Assembly: GCA_050247255.1 (NCBI GenBank)
Contig: JBFWUM010000033.1
Location: 1 to 47,556, forward strand
DNA length: 47,556 bases
Source of the DNA: JBFWUM01 sp050247255
GTDB lineage: Bacteria; Acidobacteriota; Vicinamibacteria; Vicinamibacterales; UBA2999
Direction: 5' to 3'
In this document: piece by piece, positions 1-6,742 of the stretch
Position numbering within the stretch: the stretch's first letter is position 1
How the letters are laid out: every line of letters starts with the position of its first letter
Program-made: the position numbers and the translations under genes
The notes under the pieces: model-generated
The model's input: the letters and a program-made list of their open reading frames with translations, nothing else
Databases searched by the model: none
Told to the model about the DNA's origin: nothing

Positions 1-340
1 TGATGCCGGCCACGGTGCCGCCGAACCCTTCGACCGGCAATCGGCGGATGTGATGCTGCTTCATCGTTGCCAGCGCCGACTGGACGTCGTCGTCGGGGCC
101 GCAGGTGAACACCGGGCTGCGCGCCACCTCGCCGACGCTGAGCTGCGATGCCCGCGTGTCGCGCGTCGCGAGGGCGATGTACATGTCACGGTCGGTCACC
201 ACGCCGACGAGCTTCCCCGCATCATCGACCACCGGCAGAATGCCGCAATCAGCGTCGAGCATCAGGGCCGCAGCCTCTGCCAGGTTCGTCCCGCGGGTGC
301 ACGTCCGAGGCGCCGAGGTCATCACGTTCTTGACGTTCAT
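1..340 (-). CDS. CBS-domain pair protein (3' end outside window)
   Basis: The frame starts at an ATG at 340 and runs off the left edge after about 113 codons, so only the C-terminus is missing. The protein opens MNVKNVMTSAPRT and carries two CBS-type repeats: a first with GILPVVDDAGKLVGVVTDRD and a second starting near SPVFTCGPDDDV and continuing with HHIRRLPV. CBS pairs bind adenine nucleotides and usually act as energy or redox sensors; stand-alone short versions are common and their targets are mostly unknown. It lies 10 nt behind the Hsp20 gene on the same strand; an AGGAG Shine-Dalgarno sequence overlaps the hsp20 stop codon, so the two are probably co-transcribed stress genes. The family is clear, the specific role is not. 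Confidence 0.85.
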   Translation of the reverse strand, partial: MNVKNVMTSAPRTCTRGTNLAEAAALMLDADCGILPVVDDAGKLVGVVTDRDMYIALATRDTRASQLSVGEVARSPVFTCGPDDDVQSALATMKQHHIRRLPVEGFGGTVAGI

Positions 341-350
341 CGTCGTTCTC

Positions 351-875
351 CTAGGCCGCCGCGCCCCTGGCGGCCTTGCCGTCGTCGATCCTCACCGAGC
401 GCGGTGTCGCCTCGACCTTCGCCGGAAGCGGCACGCTGACTTCGAGCACGCCGTCGGCAAACGTCGCCTTCACGTCCTCGATCTTTGCGCCCTCCGGGAG
501 CGGCACGGCGCGACAGAAGCTCCCGCAGGAGCGCTCGCACCGGTAGACGTCGTCCTTCTCCTCCCGGTTTTCGCTCCTGCGCTCCCCGGAGATCGAGAGG
601 TGGCCGTCGGTCACCTCCACCTTCACGTCCTCCTTCTTGAGACCCGGAAGATCGACCTTGGTGACCAGCCTGTTGTCACGTTCGAACACGTCGATCTGTG
701 GAGCCCAGCGCTCGCCGTCAGGTACCGCCAGCGCGCGAAGTGCCGGCCACTGGACGGCCGTTCCGAACGGCTCATCGAAGACCCGGTCGAGCTCTGACGT
801 CATCTGGCGAAGCAAGGCGAAGGGATCGCGAGCCGCGCGGCCTTCGGCCAGCGCGCCGTCTTTCTGTTCAGCCAT
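351..875 (-). CDS. Hsp20/alpha-crystallin family small heat shock protein
   Basis: Predicted 174-residue ATP-independent holdase that binds unfolding proteins in the cytoplasm. The start MAEQKDGALAEG at 875 is chosen because a strong AGGAGG sequence lies just upstream; longer in-frame starts have no such site. The alpha-crystallin domain covers roughly residues 50-160, including VDLPGLKKEDVKVEV, GHLSISGERR and the conserved A-x-x-x-x-G-V-L motif (ATFADGVLEVSVPLP). The C-terminus has an SVRI segment resembling the I-x-I oligomerisation motif. An unusual pair of cysteines (YRCERSCGSF) sits in the middle of the domain, which most Hsp20s lack and which might be redox-sensitive. The CBS protein follows in the same transcript. 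Confidence 0.92.
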   Translation of the reverse strand: MAEQKDGALAEGRAARDPFALLRQMTSELDRVFDEPFGTAVQWPALRALAVPDGERWAPQIDVFERDNRLVTKVDLPGLKKEDVKVEVTDGHLSISGERRSENREEKDDVYRCERSCGSFCRAVPLPEGAKIEDVKATFADGVLEVSVPLPAKVEATPRSVRIDDGKAARGAAA

Positions 876-1056
876 GGCACAACCTCCTGCATCTGGGTTC
901 CGGACCCGATGAAACGCGAACCCAAAAGGCAACGTTCGTACCTTCGCGGAACAGCCGCCCGCCTCCAAATGGACGACGAGTCGTTGGTTGTCAACGGTGG
1001 ACGCTGCATGACGTGCGCGAAATAGTTGCGCGGACCGCGAACAATTCCGCGCCACC

Positions 1057-1677
1057 TTGGGCATCGGGGAGTCGCGTGAAGGAATACCCGGCGCCGGCCA
1101 CCCTGGCGCTCGAGGCATGACCTACGCCAGGCTCGATACTCAAGGACTGCAATGGCCGTGTCCAACCGAGGAGCATCCTGGCACGTCCATCCTCCACGAG
1201 GAGGCGTTTGCGATCGGTCCGCGCGCCGCGCTGGCGACCGTGCCCTTCGAACCAACGCCCGAGGTGATCACGGCGGAGTACCCGCTCCGGTTGATCACCG
1301 GCCGGTCGCTCTATCAGTTCAATGCCGGCACGATGACGGGCCGCACGCCGAACAACGCCCTGAAGCCCGCCGATGTCGTGAGCCTGTCATCGAGTGAGGC
1401 CGATCGCCTGGCGATTCAACCAGGGGAGACGGTGAGAATCACCAGCCGGTATGGGTCCATTGGACTCCCCGCGCACGTGGATGCAGGGCTGCGGCCGGGC
1501 GACGTGTTCGCGACGTTCCAGCAGCCGAGCAGTCTTGTGAATCTGGTGACAAGCCCGCACCGCGACCCCATCACCAGTACGCCGGAGTACAAAGTGACGG
1601 CGGTTCGAGTCGAGCCTGGTCAGCGGCCGATGCAGACGGCAGGCGGCCGGTTGGTCCACGCGGAAAACGTCGCGTGA
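1057..1677 (+). pseudogene. Truncated formate dehydrogenase alpha-like molybdopterin oxidoreductase (C-terminal remnant)
   Basis: The readable part starts about at MTYARLDTQGLQWPCP (1117) and holds only the molybdopterin-dinucleotide binding domain at the C-terminus of the FdhA/NAD-dependent formate dehydrogenase family: LITGRSLYQFNAGTMTGRT, then NNALKPADVVSLSSSEADRL, and FATFQQPSSLVNLVT. Full-length members have about 700-900 residues including Fe-S and catalytic Mo/W-ligand regions; all of that is missing. The upstream 180 bp (876-1056) contains no recognisable continuation in any frame. No start with a good ribosome site is present. I read it as the 3' remnant of a lost enzyme. A short expressed protein cannot be excluded, since the remaining frame is open for over 200 codons. 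Confidence 0.75.
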
Positions 1678-1765
1678 CCGCGGAGAACTTCGATCGCGTC
1701 CCCGTGGCGGAGCGACAAACACGCGGAGAATGCGCGGGCACGCGAGTTGCTCGGAAGCCGGCATC

Positions 1766-2215
1766 ATGCGACCCGTATCACTTTGGCGCTACGCCCGCGC
1801 GACCGCAGGAGCCATCGCCATCCTGGCGATACTGGGCGCCCCGTCTGCGGCACAGAAGGGCCCAACAGGCACTCTCCGGCTGCCGCAGAACGCCGTCGCG
1901 CTCGAGGGGCTCCCAGACGTGCGCATCGACGTCACGCGGGACACGACGAGTCGCCGTGAACTCGATCGCGCGGAAGCAGCCAGAAGCCGGTTGGCCGTCC
2001 GAATCACCGATGAACGGTTCTACTGGACGAGCCACGGCGACCGTCCACTGACGCTGACATCATCCGGCGACTTCACGTACCTGTGGTCGGCCGAACCGGG
2101 CCGGTACGTCCGCATTCGACGTCTCGACGACAGATTCACCTACGTTGAACATGTCGACACCGAATTCGGCAGCGTGACGTACTGGGGCGAACTCCGCGTC
2201 GTGATCGGACGATAA
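1766..2215 (+). CDS. Small exported protein of unknown function
   Basis: Predicted 149 residues from the ATG at 1766; a start 12 codons upstream is possible but would place charged residues ahead of the signal sequence. The N-terminus MRPVSLWRYARATAGAIAI has arginines, a hydrophobic stretch and a probable signal-peptidase site after GAPSAA, so the product is likely periplasmic. The mature part is rich in Arg, Asp and Thr with alternating hydrophobic residues (TYLWSAEPGRYVRIRRLDD), suggesting a beta-rich fold. I do not recognise a family. It follows the formate-dehydrogenase remnant by 88 nt and precedes the tRNA on the opposite strand. Confidence 0.65.
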   Translation: MRPVSLWRYARATAGAIAILAILGAPSAAQKGPTGTLRLPQNAVALEGLPDVRIDVTRDTTSRRELDRAEAARSRLAVRITDERFYWTSHGDRPLTLTSSGDFTYLWSAEPGRYVRIRRLDDRFTYVEHVDTEFGSVTYWGELRVVIGR

Positions 2216-2226
2216 CTTTTTGAAGG

Positions 2227-2303
2227 TGGTGCGCCCTGCAGGACTCGAACCTGCGACCTCCTGGTTCGTAGCCAGACGCTCTATCCAGCTGAGCTAAGGG
2301 CGC
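2227..2303 (-). tRNA. tRNA-Arg (anticodon ACG)
   Basis: Read on the minus strand the sequence folds into a complete cloverleaf. The acceptor stem GCGCCCT pairs perfectly with AGGGCGC, followed by discriminator A and an encoded CCA (2227-2229). The D arm contains AGCTCAGCTGG, the T arm GGTTCGAATCC. The anticodon stem TCTGG/CCAGG closes the 7-nt loop CTACGAA, giving anticodon ACG, which after A34-to-inosine editing reads CGU, CGC and CGA arginine codons. Confidence 0.97.
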
Positions 2304-2368
2304 TTCGGGTTGGGTTTGTGCCCCTGCCGGCCGCAGCCGGTGAGCGCACAAACACTAACTATAGCAGT

Positions 2369-2388
2369 CTTCCGCCTGAAGGCGGAAG
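2369..2388. repeat. REP-like palindrome (family A), intergenic copy
   Basis: The 20-nt element cttccgcctgaaggcggaag has 8-bp arms around a TGAA loop and is followed by CCACG. Identical copies lie at 24299-24318 and, on the other strand, at 30201-30220; a variant is at 30145-30164. Here it sits between tRNA-Arg and the DUF1992 gene. Confidence 0.9.
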
Positions 2389-2428
2389 CCACGGCAGGCT
2401 GACGCCCAGCCGTGCCAGAATCTGTCAG

Positions 2429-2749
2429 ATGCCCTTTTCCAAGATCGCGGAAAACCGCATTGCCGAGGCCATGCGCGGCGGGGCGTTCGACGACCTCCCC
2501 GGCCGCGGCCAGCGGGTCGACCTGGACGAATACTTCAGCGCCCCCGAGGACATGCGCATGGCGTTCTCCATCCTGAAGAACGCCAACTGCGTCCCGTCCG
2601 AAGTCCACATGATGAACGAGGTAGCGCGGCTGCAGGACGCCGTCGCCCACGCCGCTGACGAGGCGACCCGGCGCGCGCTGCTGCGCGAACTCGACGCCCG
2701 CCAGGCGGAACTCGCCATCCTGCAGGAACGCCGCCGGCGCCGCACATGA
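2429..2749 (+). CDS. DUF1992 (DnaJ-homologue-type) family protein
   Basis: A 106-residue cytoplasmic protein starting at MPFSKIAENRIAEAM (2429). It shows the hallmark of DUF1992, found in DnaJC28-like eukaryotic proteins and in bacterial YhdN: residues 8-60 with RIAEAMRGGAFDDLPGRGQR, a short acidic linker and AFSILKNANCVPSEV. The rest is a charged helix that probably forms a coiled coil (LRELDARQAELAILQERRRRR). The molecular role of the family is unknown. A frame extending 37 codons upstream runs through the REP-like repeat and is not used. The 3' end overlaps the next gene by 4 nt (ATGA), so the two are translationally coupled. Confidence 0.88.
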   Translation: MPFSKIAENRIAEAMRGGAFDDLPGRGQRVDLDEYFSAPEDMRMAFSILKNANCVPSEVHMMNEVARLQDAVAHAADEATRRALLRELDARQAELAILQERRRRRT

Positions 2750-3408
2750 TCCGCGGCGCCCTCTGGGTTGCGGCCTGGCCGGCGCTGATGTTCGCCGCGG
2801 CTGGAGATCTGGCCTGGCCGCAGGCCTGGGGCTTCACCGCCTGGCTGATCGGCCTCTACGCGCTCGTCACGATCTGGATGCACCGGAACGATCCGGCGCT
2901 CCTCGCCGAACGCCGTAAGCCTTCACGCAGCGGCCAATCGGCAGCCGACCGGCGCGCGGTGCTGGGACTCTTCGCCGGCTTCGCCGCCTGGATCGTCCTG
3001 ATGCCGCTCGATGCCCGCCGCTTCCGCTGGTCTCCGCCGCTTCCCGTCGCGGTCCAGGCGTGCGGCGCAGCCATCCTGCTGGCGTCCGGAATCGTGCTGT
3101 TCCGCGCCTTCTACGACAACACGTTCCTCTCCGGAACCGTGCGGATCCAGTCGGACAGGCAGCAGACGACCATCACGACCGGCGCCTACGCGTTCGTGCG
3201 CCACCCGATGTATCTCGGCATCGTGTTGATGTTCTTCGGCGCGCCGCTGCTGCTCGGATCGGTGGCCGGCCTGATCATCGCCGCTGGCATCGTCGGCCTG
3301 CTCGTCGCCCGTATAGCCGCGGAAGAACAGCTCCTGGACCGGGAGCTGGCCGGCTACACCGAATATCGGCAGGCGGTCAGATACCGGCTGTTGCCGGGCG
3401 TCTGGTAG
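2746..3408 (+). CDS. Isoprenylcysteine carboxyl methyltransferase-like membrane methyltransferase
   Basis: A 220-residue integral membrane protein with about five hydrophobic segments. The C-terminal half matches the ICMT/PEMT superfamily: the cofactor motif YAFVRHPMYLGIVLMFFGAPL and a downstream EEQLLDRELAGYTEYRQAVRYRLLPG, where RHPxYxG and the double glutamate are characteristic of S-adenosylmethionine binding. Bacterial members methylate unidentified lipophilic substrates, so substrate and pathway cannot be assigned. The start ATG overlaps the DUF1992 stop; the stop codon abuts the convergent lipoprotein gene without a gap. Confidence 0.85.
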   Translation: MIRGALWVAAWPALMFAAAGDLAWPQAWGFTAWLIGLYALVTIWMHRNDPALLAERRKPSRSGQSAADRRAVLGLFAGFAAWIVLMPLDARRFRWSPPLPVAVQACGAAILLASGIVLFRAFYDNTFLSGTVRIQSDRQQTTITTGAYAFVRHPMYLGIVLMFFGAPLLLGSVAGLIIAAGIVGLLVARIAAEEQLLDRELAGYTEYRQAVRYRLLPGVW

Positions 3409-4479
3409 CTACCGCCCGGACGGCGTAAAGCCGAAGCGCTGCCAGAACGGGCGCGCGTCGCCGGCGCCCGCGGGACGCAGCGGCGCCACCGGGGCCATGC
3501 TCGTCGCCGTGAACGGCGTGCCGCTGTAGAGCGCGCTCGACACCGTGCCGGTCGTCGCCCCTTCCGCCCAGTTGTAGTAGAGCCGCACGCTGTTGTCCGA
3601 CAGCCGCACCAGGTCGGGATCGTTGGCCTGCGAGATCCCGGTGTCGAACTCCTGCGTGAACGTCAGCCCGTCGCTGGCGGTCGACATCAGGAACTTCAGC
3701 GTGTTGTTGCGGAAGTAGAACAGCGAGACGGACCCATCGGGATTCACGAGCGCGCCAGGATGCTCCGCCGATTCCGACAGCGTCGCGCCGGTGCCAATGC
3801 GCACGCCGGCATCCATCGTCCAGTTGAGCATGTCGCTCGAGAACGCGCTCTTCGTCGGGTGCACCTTCAGCCCTTCGCCCGGCCGCGGCAGACTACTGAA
3901 GTACATCCGCCACAGCCCGTTCGGCATCTGCACGATCGACGCGCCGCTCGGCACGAAGCCGGCCGCCGCCTCGGTGATCCGCATCCCCGACTCGATGGTG
4001 AACGTGACGCCCTCGTCGCTGCTCACCGCGCTGCCGATGCCGTTGTCGGTGATGTTGTAGGCGCGGATGCGGCCGTCCGGGGCGCGGACGACGCGCATGT
4101 GGCCGTAGCCGGTCGGCATCCGCGTCCCCTCCTCCATCGTGAAGTTCAGGCCGTCGGCGGAGATCGCGCTGCGATACTGCCCGCTGGCAAACACATACAT
4201 CCGGTAGCGGCCGTCGTTCAGGCGAATCGTCGTCGAGTCCGCGAAGGCCCCGGTGAAGCCGAGCGCGGCGCCGTCCAGGCGCACGCCTTCGGGCGTCCAG
4301 GTGTACGGACTTGCCGGCAGCGCTCCCGGGGTGGTCGACGTCGCCGGGGTCGCCGTCGACGGAGTCGAGGTGCTGCTGGGGGCGGTCGGCGACGCGCTGC
4401 CGCCACCGGACGATCCGCCTCCGCAGGCGGCGATGAGCGAGGTGCAGAAAAGGATCGCGACGGAGCGGGCCGGGTTCAT
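3409..4479 (-). CDS. Lipoprotein with sialidase/GH43-like repeated propeller blades
   Basis: A 356-residue secreted lipoprotein starting at MNPARSVAILFCTSLIAACG; the lipobox LIAAC predicts acylation of the cysteine. A low-complexity Gly/Ser/Thr/Pro linker (about residues 20-55) follows. The rest has repeated blades with the pattern D-G-x-(Y/W)-R-M-Y-x-x: RLNDGRYRMYVFASG, MPNGLWRMYFSSL, DNSVRLYYNW, each preceded by S-x-D-G-L-x-F segments. Such blades occur in five-bladed glycosidases (GH32, GH43, GH68) and in sialidases, but I see no confident catalytic triad, so it may be only a binding protein. The ATG at 4479 is preferred over one at 4488, which would overlap the putative -10 box. Confidence 0.75.
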   Translation of the reverse strand: MNPARSVAILFCTSLIAACGGGSSGGGSASPTAPSSTSTPSTATPATSTTPGALPASPYTWTPEGVRLDGAALGFTGAFADSTTIRLNDGRYRMYVFASGQYRSAISADGLNFTMEEGTRMPTGYGHMRVVRAPDGRIRAYNITDNGIGSAVSSDEGVTFTIESGMRITEAAAGFVPSGASIVQMPNGLWRMYFSSLPRPGEGLKVHPTKSAFSSDMLNWTMDAGVRIGTGATLSESAEHPGALVNPDGSVSLFYFRNNTLKFLMSTASDGLTFTQEFDTGISQANDPDLVRLSDNSVRLYYNWAEGATTGTVSSALYSGTPFTATSMAPVAPLRPAGAGDARPFWQRFGFTPSGR

Positions 4480-4487
4480 GGCCCGCA

Positions 4488-4493
4488 ACTATA
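4488..4493 (-). promoter_or_regulatory. -10 box of the lipoprotein gene (leaderless arrangement)
   Basis: The minus strand reads TATAGT, 8 nt before the ATG at 4479, with no Shine-Dalgarno sequence between. Transcription would begin at or next to the start codon. The same geometry recurs at several other genes in this window. Confidence 0.5.
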
Positions 4494-4505
4494 CCAACTG
4501 CTGAG

Positions 4506-6119
4506 CTAGGGGCCGACCGTGACCGGCAGCCGTCCGGCCGCTGGCTGCGCGCTGAAGAGCGCATTCATGGCGGCACGCTCGGCGGTCGGCGCCCAGTCGT
4601 AGGTCAGCGCCAGCATCGGCACGGCGGGGAGTGCGGCGGCGGCGTAGGGGTTGCCGAGGAGCACTGTTGCCATCGGCACGCCGGCGGCCGACGCAGCTGC
4701 GGCCAGCTGCTCGAGGCTACGCGCGAGCGGCGTAGCGAGATCCATCCGTCCGCTGCCCGACATCGTCCGCACGAACACGCCAGCTACGACCGCCCGATGC
4801 TGGGCGACAGCCGCGACGGCGGCATCGATCTCGGCCGGCGTTGTCTGATCGGACAGCTCCACCCGTCGCACCTGCAGACCGCGCTCCCGGAGCGACGCAG
4901 CCATCACCGCGCCGGGCACCTGGCGCGCCCACCCGCTCTGGTAGTCGAGCACGTTCACGAGCAGCACCGAGTCGCCGGCGGCCACACCGAGCGGCAGCGT
5001 GCGGCCATCGTCGCGAACCAGGGTCACCGCCCGGCTGGCGACATCGTCCGCCACGGCGGCCGCTTCGCGCGAGCCGACGCGATCAGCGATGGCGTCGAGC
5101 GGCACGAGGCGTACCTCGTGCAGCCCGAGTCGCGCCTTGGCGCGCAGGATGCGGCGCACCGATTGGTCGATGCGATCGAGGCTGACCTCGCCCCGCTCGA
5201 CGGCGGCGGCAATGGCGAAGAACGCGTCCTCGACATCGGTGACGTCGAGCAGCAGGTCGTGGCCGGCCAGCAGGGCCCGCACGACCGCCTCGCGCGGAAT
5301 GGCAATCTGCGCCAGGCCAGCCATGGCCAGCGAGTCGGTGAGAACGAGGCCGTCGAAGCCGAGTTCGTTGCGAAGAAGCGCAACGATGGCCGGAGAGAAG
5401 GTGGCGGGAGCAGCATCAATGGCCGGCAGGGCGATGTGCGACGTCATCACCGCCGCGGCGCCGGCGGCGATGCCCGCGCGGAACGGCGGCAGCTCCACTG
5501 CATCGAGCCGCTCGCGCGGATGCGGGATGAGCGGCAACCCGAGGTGGGAATCGACCGCGGTGTCGCCGTGCCCCGGGAAGTGCTTCAGCGTGGCGAGCAT
5601 CCCGGCCGACTGCAGCGCTCGCACGTACGCCGACACCATGGTCGACACTTGCGCCGGCGTCTCCCCGAACGACCGCGTGTTGATAACCGGGTTGCGCGGG
5701 TTGTTGTTGACGTCGGCCACCGGAGCCAGGTTGAGGTGCACGCCGATGGCGCGCGCTTCCGTCGCCGTGATCCGCGCCGCCTCCTCGAGCAGCCCGACAT
5801 CGTTGGCGGCCGCAAACGCCATCGCCCTCGGGAACGCCGTCCCGCCGGCTATGCGCATGCCGACACCGAACTCGAAGTCCGATGCCACCAGCAGCGGCGT
5901 GCGCGCCAGTGCCTGCAGCCGGTTCAGCGTCGACGCGGCGGCAAGCGGTTGCCCGGGTACCGGGCCAGACGCATCGGGAGCGCCAAACACGATGACGCCG
6001 CCGGCGTGGAACTCGCGCACGGCCCGCGCCGCGCGCCCGAACGGCTCGCTGTCGGTTGGTGTGAAATCGGAGCGGATGGGGACGACGAGCAGCTGGCCGA
6101 TGCGCTCGTCGAGCGACAT
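4506..6119 (-). CDS. nagZ: Glycoside hydrolase family 3, NagZ-like beta-N-acetylhexosaminidase
   Basis: Probably removes N-acetylglucosamine from muropeptides or related glycosides. The catalytic domain (about residues 1-330) shows LLVASDFEFGVGMRI, the NagZ loop KHFPGHGDTAVDSHLGLP with the acid/base His-Asp pair, and LVLTDSLAMAGL with the nucleophilic Asp. A second alpha/beta domain follows, as in two-domain NagZ proteins. Bounds use the first canonical ATG (6119), but family-conserved residues continue upstream in frame (STRWVEQTLAG, preceded by the hydrophobic PVILLAIAGLLTLVAQQ), so the real start is likely near 6218, where no ATG, GTG or TTG exists; ATT at 6218 lies 6 nt from a -10 box. 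With that extension the enzyme would be exported. Confidence 0.88.
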   Translation of the reverse strand: MSLDERIGQLLVVPIRSDFTPTDSEPFGRAARAVREFHAGGVIVFGAPDASGPVPGQPLAAASTLNRLQALARTPLLVASDFEFGVGMRIAGGTAFPRAMAFAAANDVGLLEEAARITATEARAIGVHLNLAPVADVNNNPRNPVINTRSFGETPAQVSTMVSAYVRALQSAGMLATLKHFPGHGDTAVDSHLGLPLIPHPRERLDAVELPPFRAGIAAGAAAVMTSHIALPAIDAAPATFSPAIVALLRNELGFDGLVLTDSLAMAGLAQIAIPREAVVRALLAGHDLLLDVTDVEDAFFAIAAAVERGEVSLDRIDQSVRRILRAKARLGLHEVRLVPLDAIADRVGSREAAAVADDVASRAVTLVRDDGRTLPLGVAAGDSVLLVNVLDYQSGWARQVPGAVMAASLRERGLQVRRVELSDQTTPAEIDAAVAAVAQHRAVVAGVFVRTMSGSGRMDLATPLARSLEQLAAAASAAGVPMATVLLGNPYAAAALPAVPMLALTYDWAPTAERAAMNALFSAQPAAGRLPVTVGP

Positions 6120-6224
6120 GCCGGCCAGCGTCTGCTCGACCCAGCGGGTCGAGTCGACGGTCGGCTGCTGCGCGACCAGCGTCAGCAGCCCGGCGATGGC
6201 AAGCAGGATGACCGGAATGCGGCC

Positions 6225-6232
6225 AGTATAAT
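6225..6232. promoter_or_regulatory. Overlapping divergent -10 boxes between nagZ and moaB
   Basis: AGTATAAT reads as TATAAT on the plus strand (6227-6232), 6 nt before the moaB GTG, and as TATACT on the minus strand (6230-6225), 6 nt before an ATT in frame with nagZ. No Shine-Dalgarno sequence is visible in either direction. I infer a shared bidirectional promoter making leaderless transcripts; no clear -35 elements are seen. Confidence 0.55.
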
Positions 6233-6238
6233 CGCCTC

Positions 6239-6742
6239 GTGAGCCACGTGGAGCACAAGGCGCAGGCGCCGCGTTCGATTGCGTGCTACGTCCTGACGGT
6301 CAGCGACACGCGCACGGCCGAGACCGACACCAGCGGGCGCGCGATCGAGTCACTGCTGAGCGAGGCGGGGCACCGCGCGATCACTCGCGCCATCGTCAAG
6401 GATGATCCCCGGGCGGTGACCGCGCACGTGCAGCAGGCGCTCCAGGACCCTGCGGTGCAGGTGGTGATCACGACCGGTGGCACCGGCGTCACGTCGCGGG
6501 ACGGCACGTTCGAGGCGATCGATCGCCTGCTGGAGAAGCGGCTCGACGGCTTCGGCGAGCTGTTCCGCATGCTGTCGTTCAAGGAGATCGGCGCGGCCGC
6601 CATGCTGAGCCGCGCGGCCGCCGGCACCGCCGCCCGCAAGGCGATCTTCGCGCTGCCAGGGTCTGAGCATGCGGTCCGCCTGGCGATGACCCGGCTCATC
6701 CTCCCGGAACTGGGTCACGTGGTGCAGCAGGTGTCGAAGTGA
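6239..6742 (+). CDS. moaB: MoaB/MogA family molybdopterin adenylyltransferase
   Basis: A 167-residue cytoplasmic enzyme that activates molybdopterin by adenylation before Mo insertion. It matches the MoCF-biosynthesis fold: VLTVSDTRTAETDTSGRAIE at the N-terminus, the nucleotide-binding VVITTGGTGVTSRDGT, then FRMLSFKEIGAAAMLSRA and ALPGSEHAVRLAM. Length is typical of MoaB. GTG at 6239 is used as start; a TATAAT box 6 nt upstream suggests a leaderless mRNA. Its last 4 nt (GTGA) overlap moeA, so both are translated from one message. MoaB and MogA cannot be separated from sequence alone. Confidence 0.93.
   Translation: MSHVEHKAQAPRSIACYVLTVSDTRTAETDTSGRAIESLLSEAGHRAITRAIVKDDPRAVTAHVQQALQDPAVQVVITTGGTGVTSRDGTFEAIDRLLEKRLDGFGELFRMLSFKEIGAAAMLSRAAAGTAARKAIFALPGSEHAVRLAMTRLILPELGHVVQQVSK

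Noticed and set aside
2315..2352. Inverted repeat TTTGTGC/GCACAAA upstream of tRNA-Arg as a terminator or integration site
   Set aside because: The 7-bp arms with a 24-nt loop are weak, no integrase or direct repeat of the tRNA end is present, and the function cannot be supported.
4797..6242. A 481-codon plus-strand frame opposite nagZ
   Set aside because: Low-complexity shadow of the GH3 gene; no recognisable domain or ribosome site.
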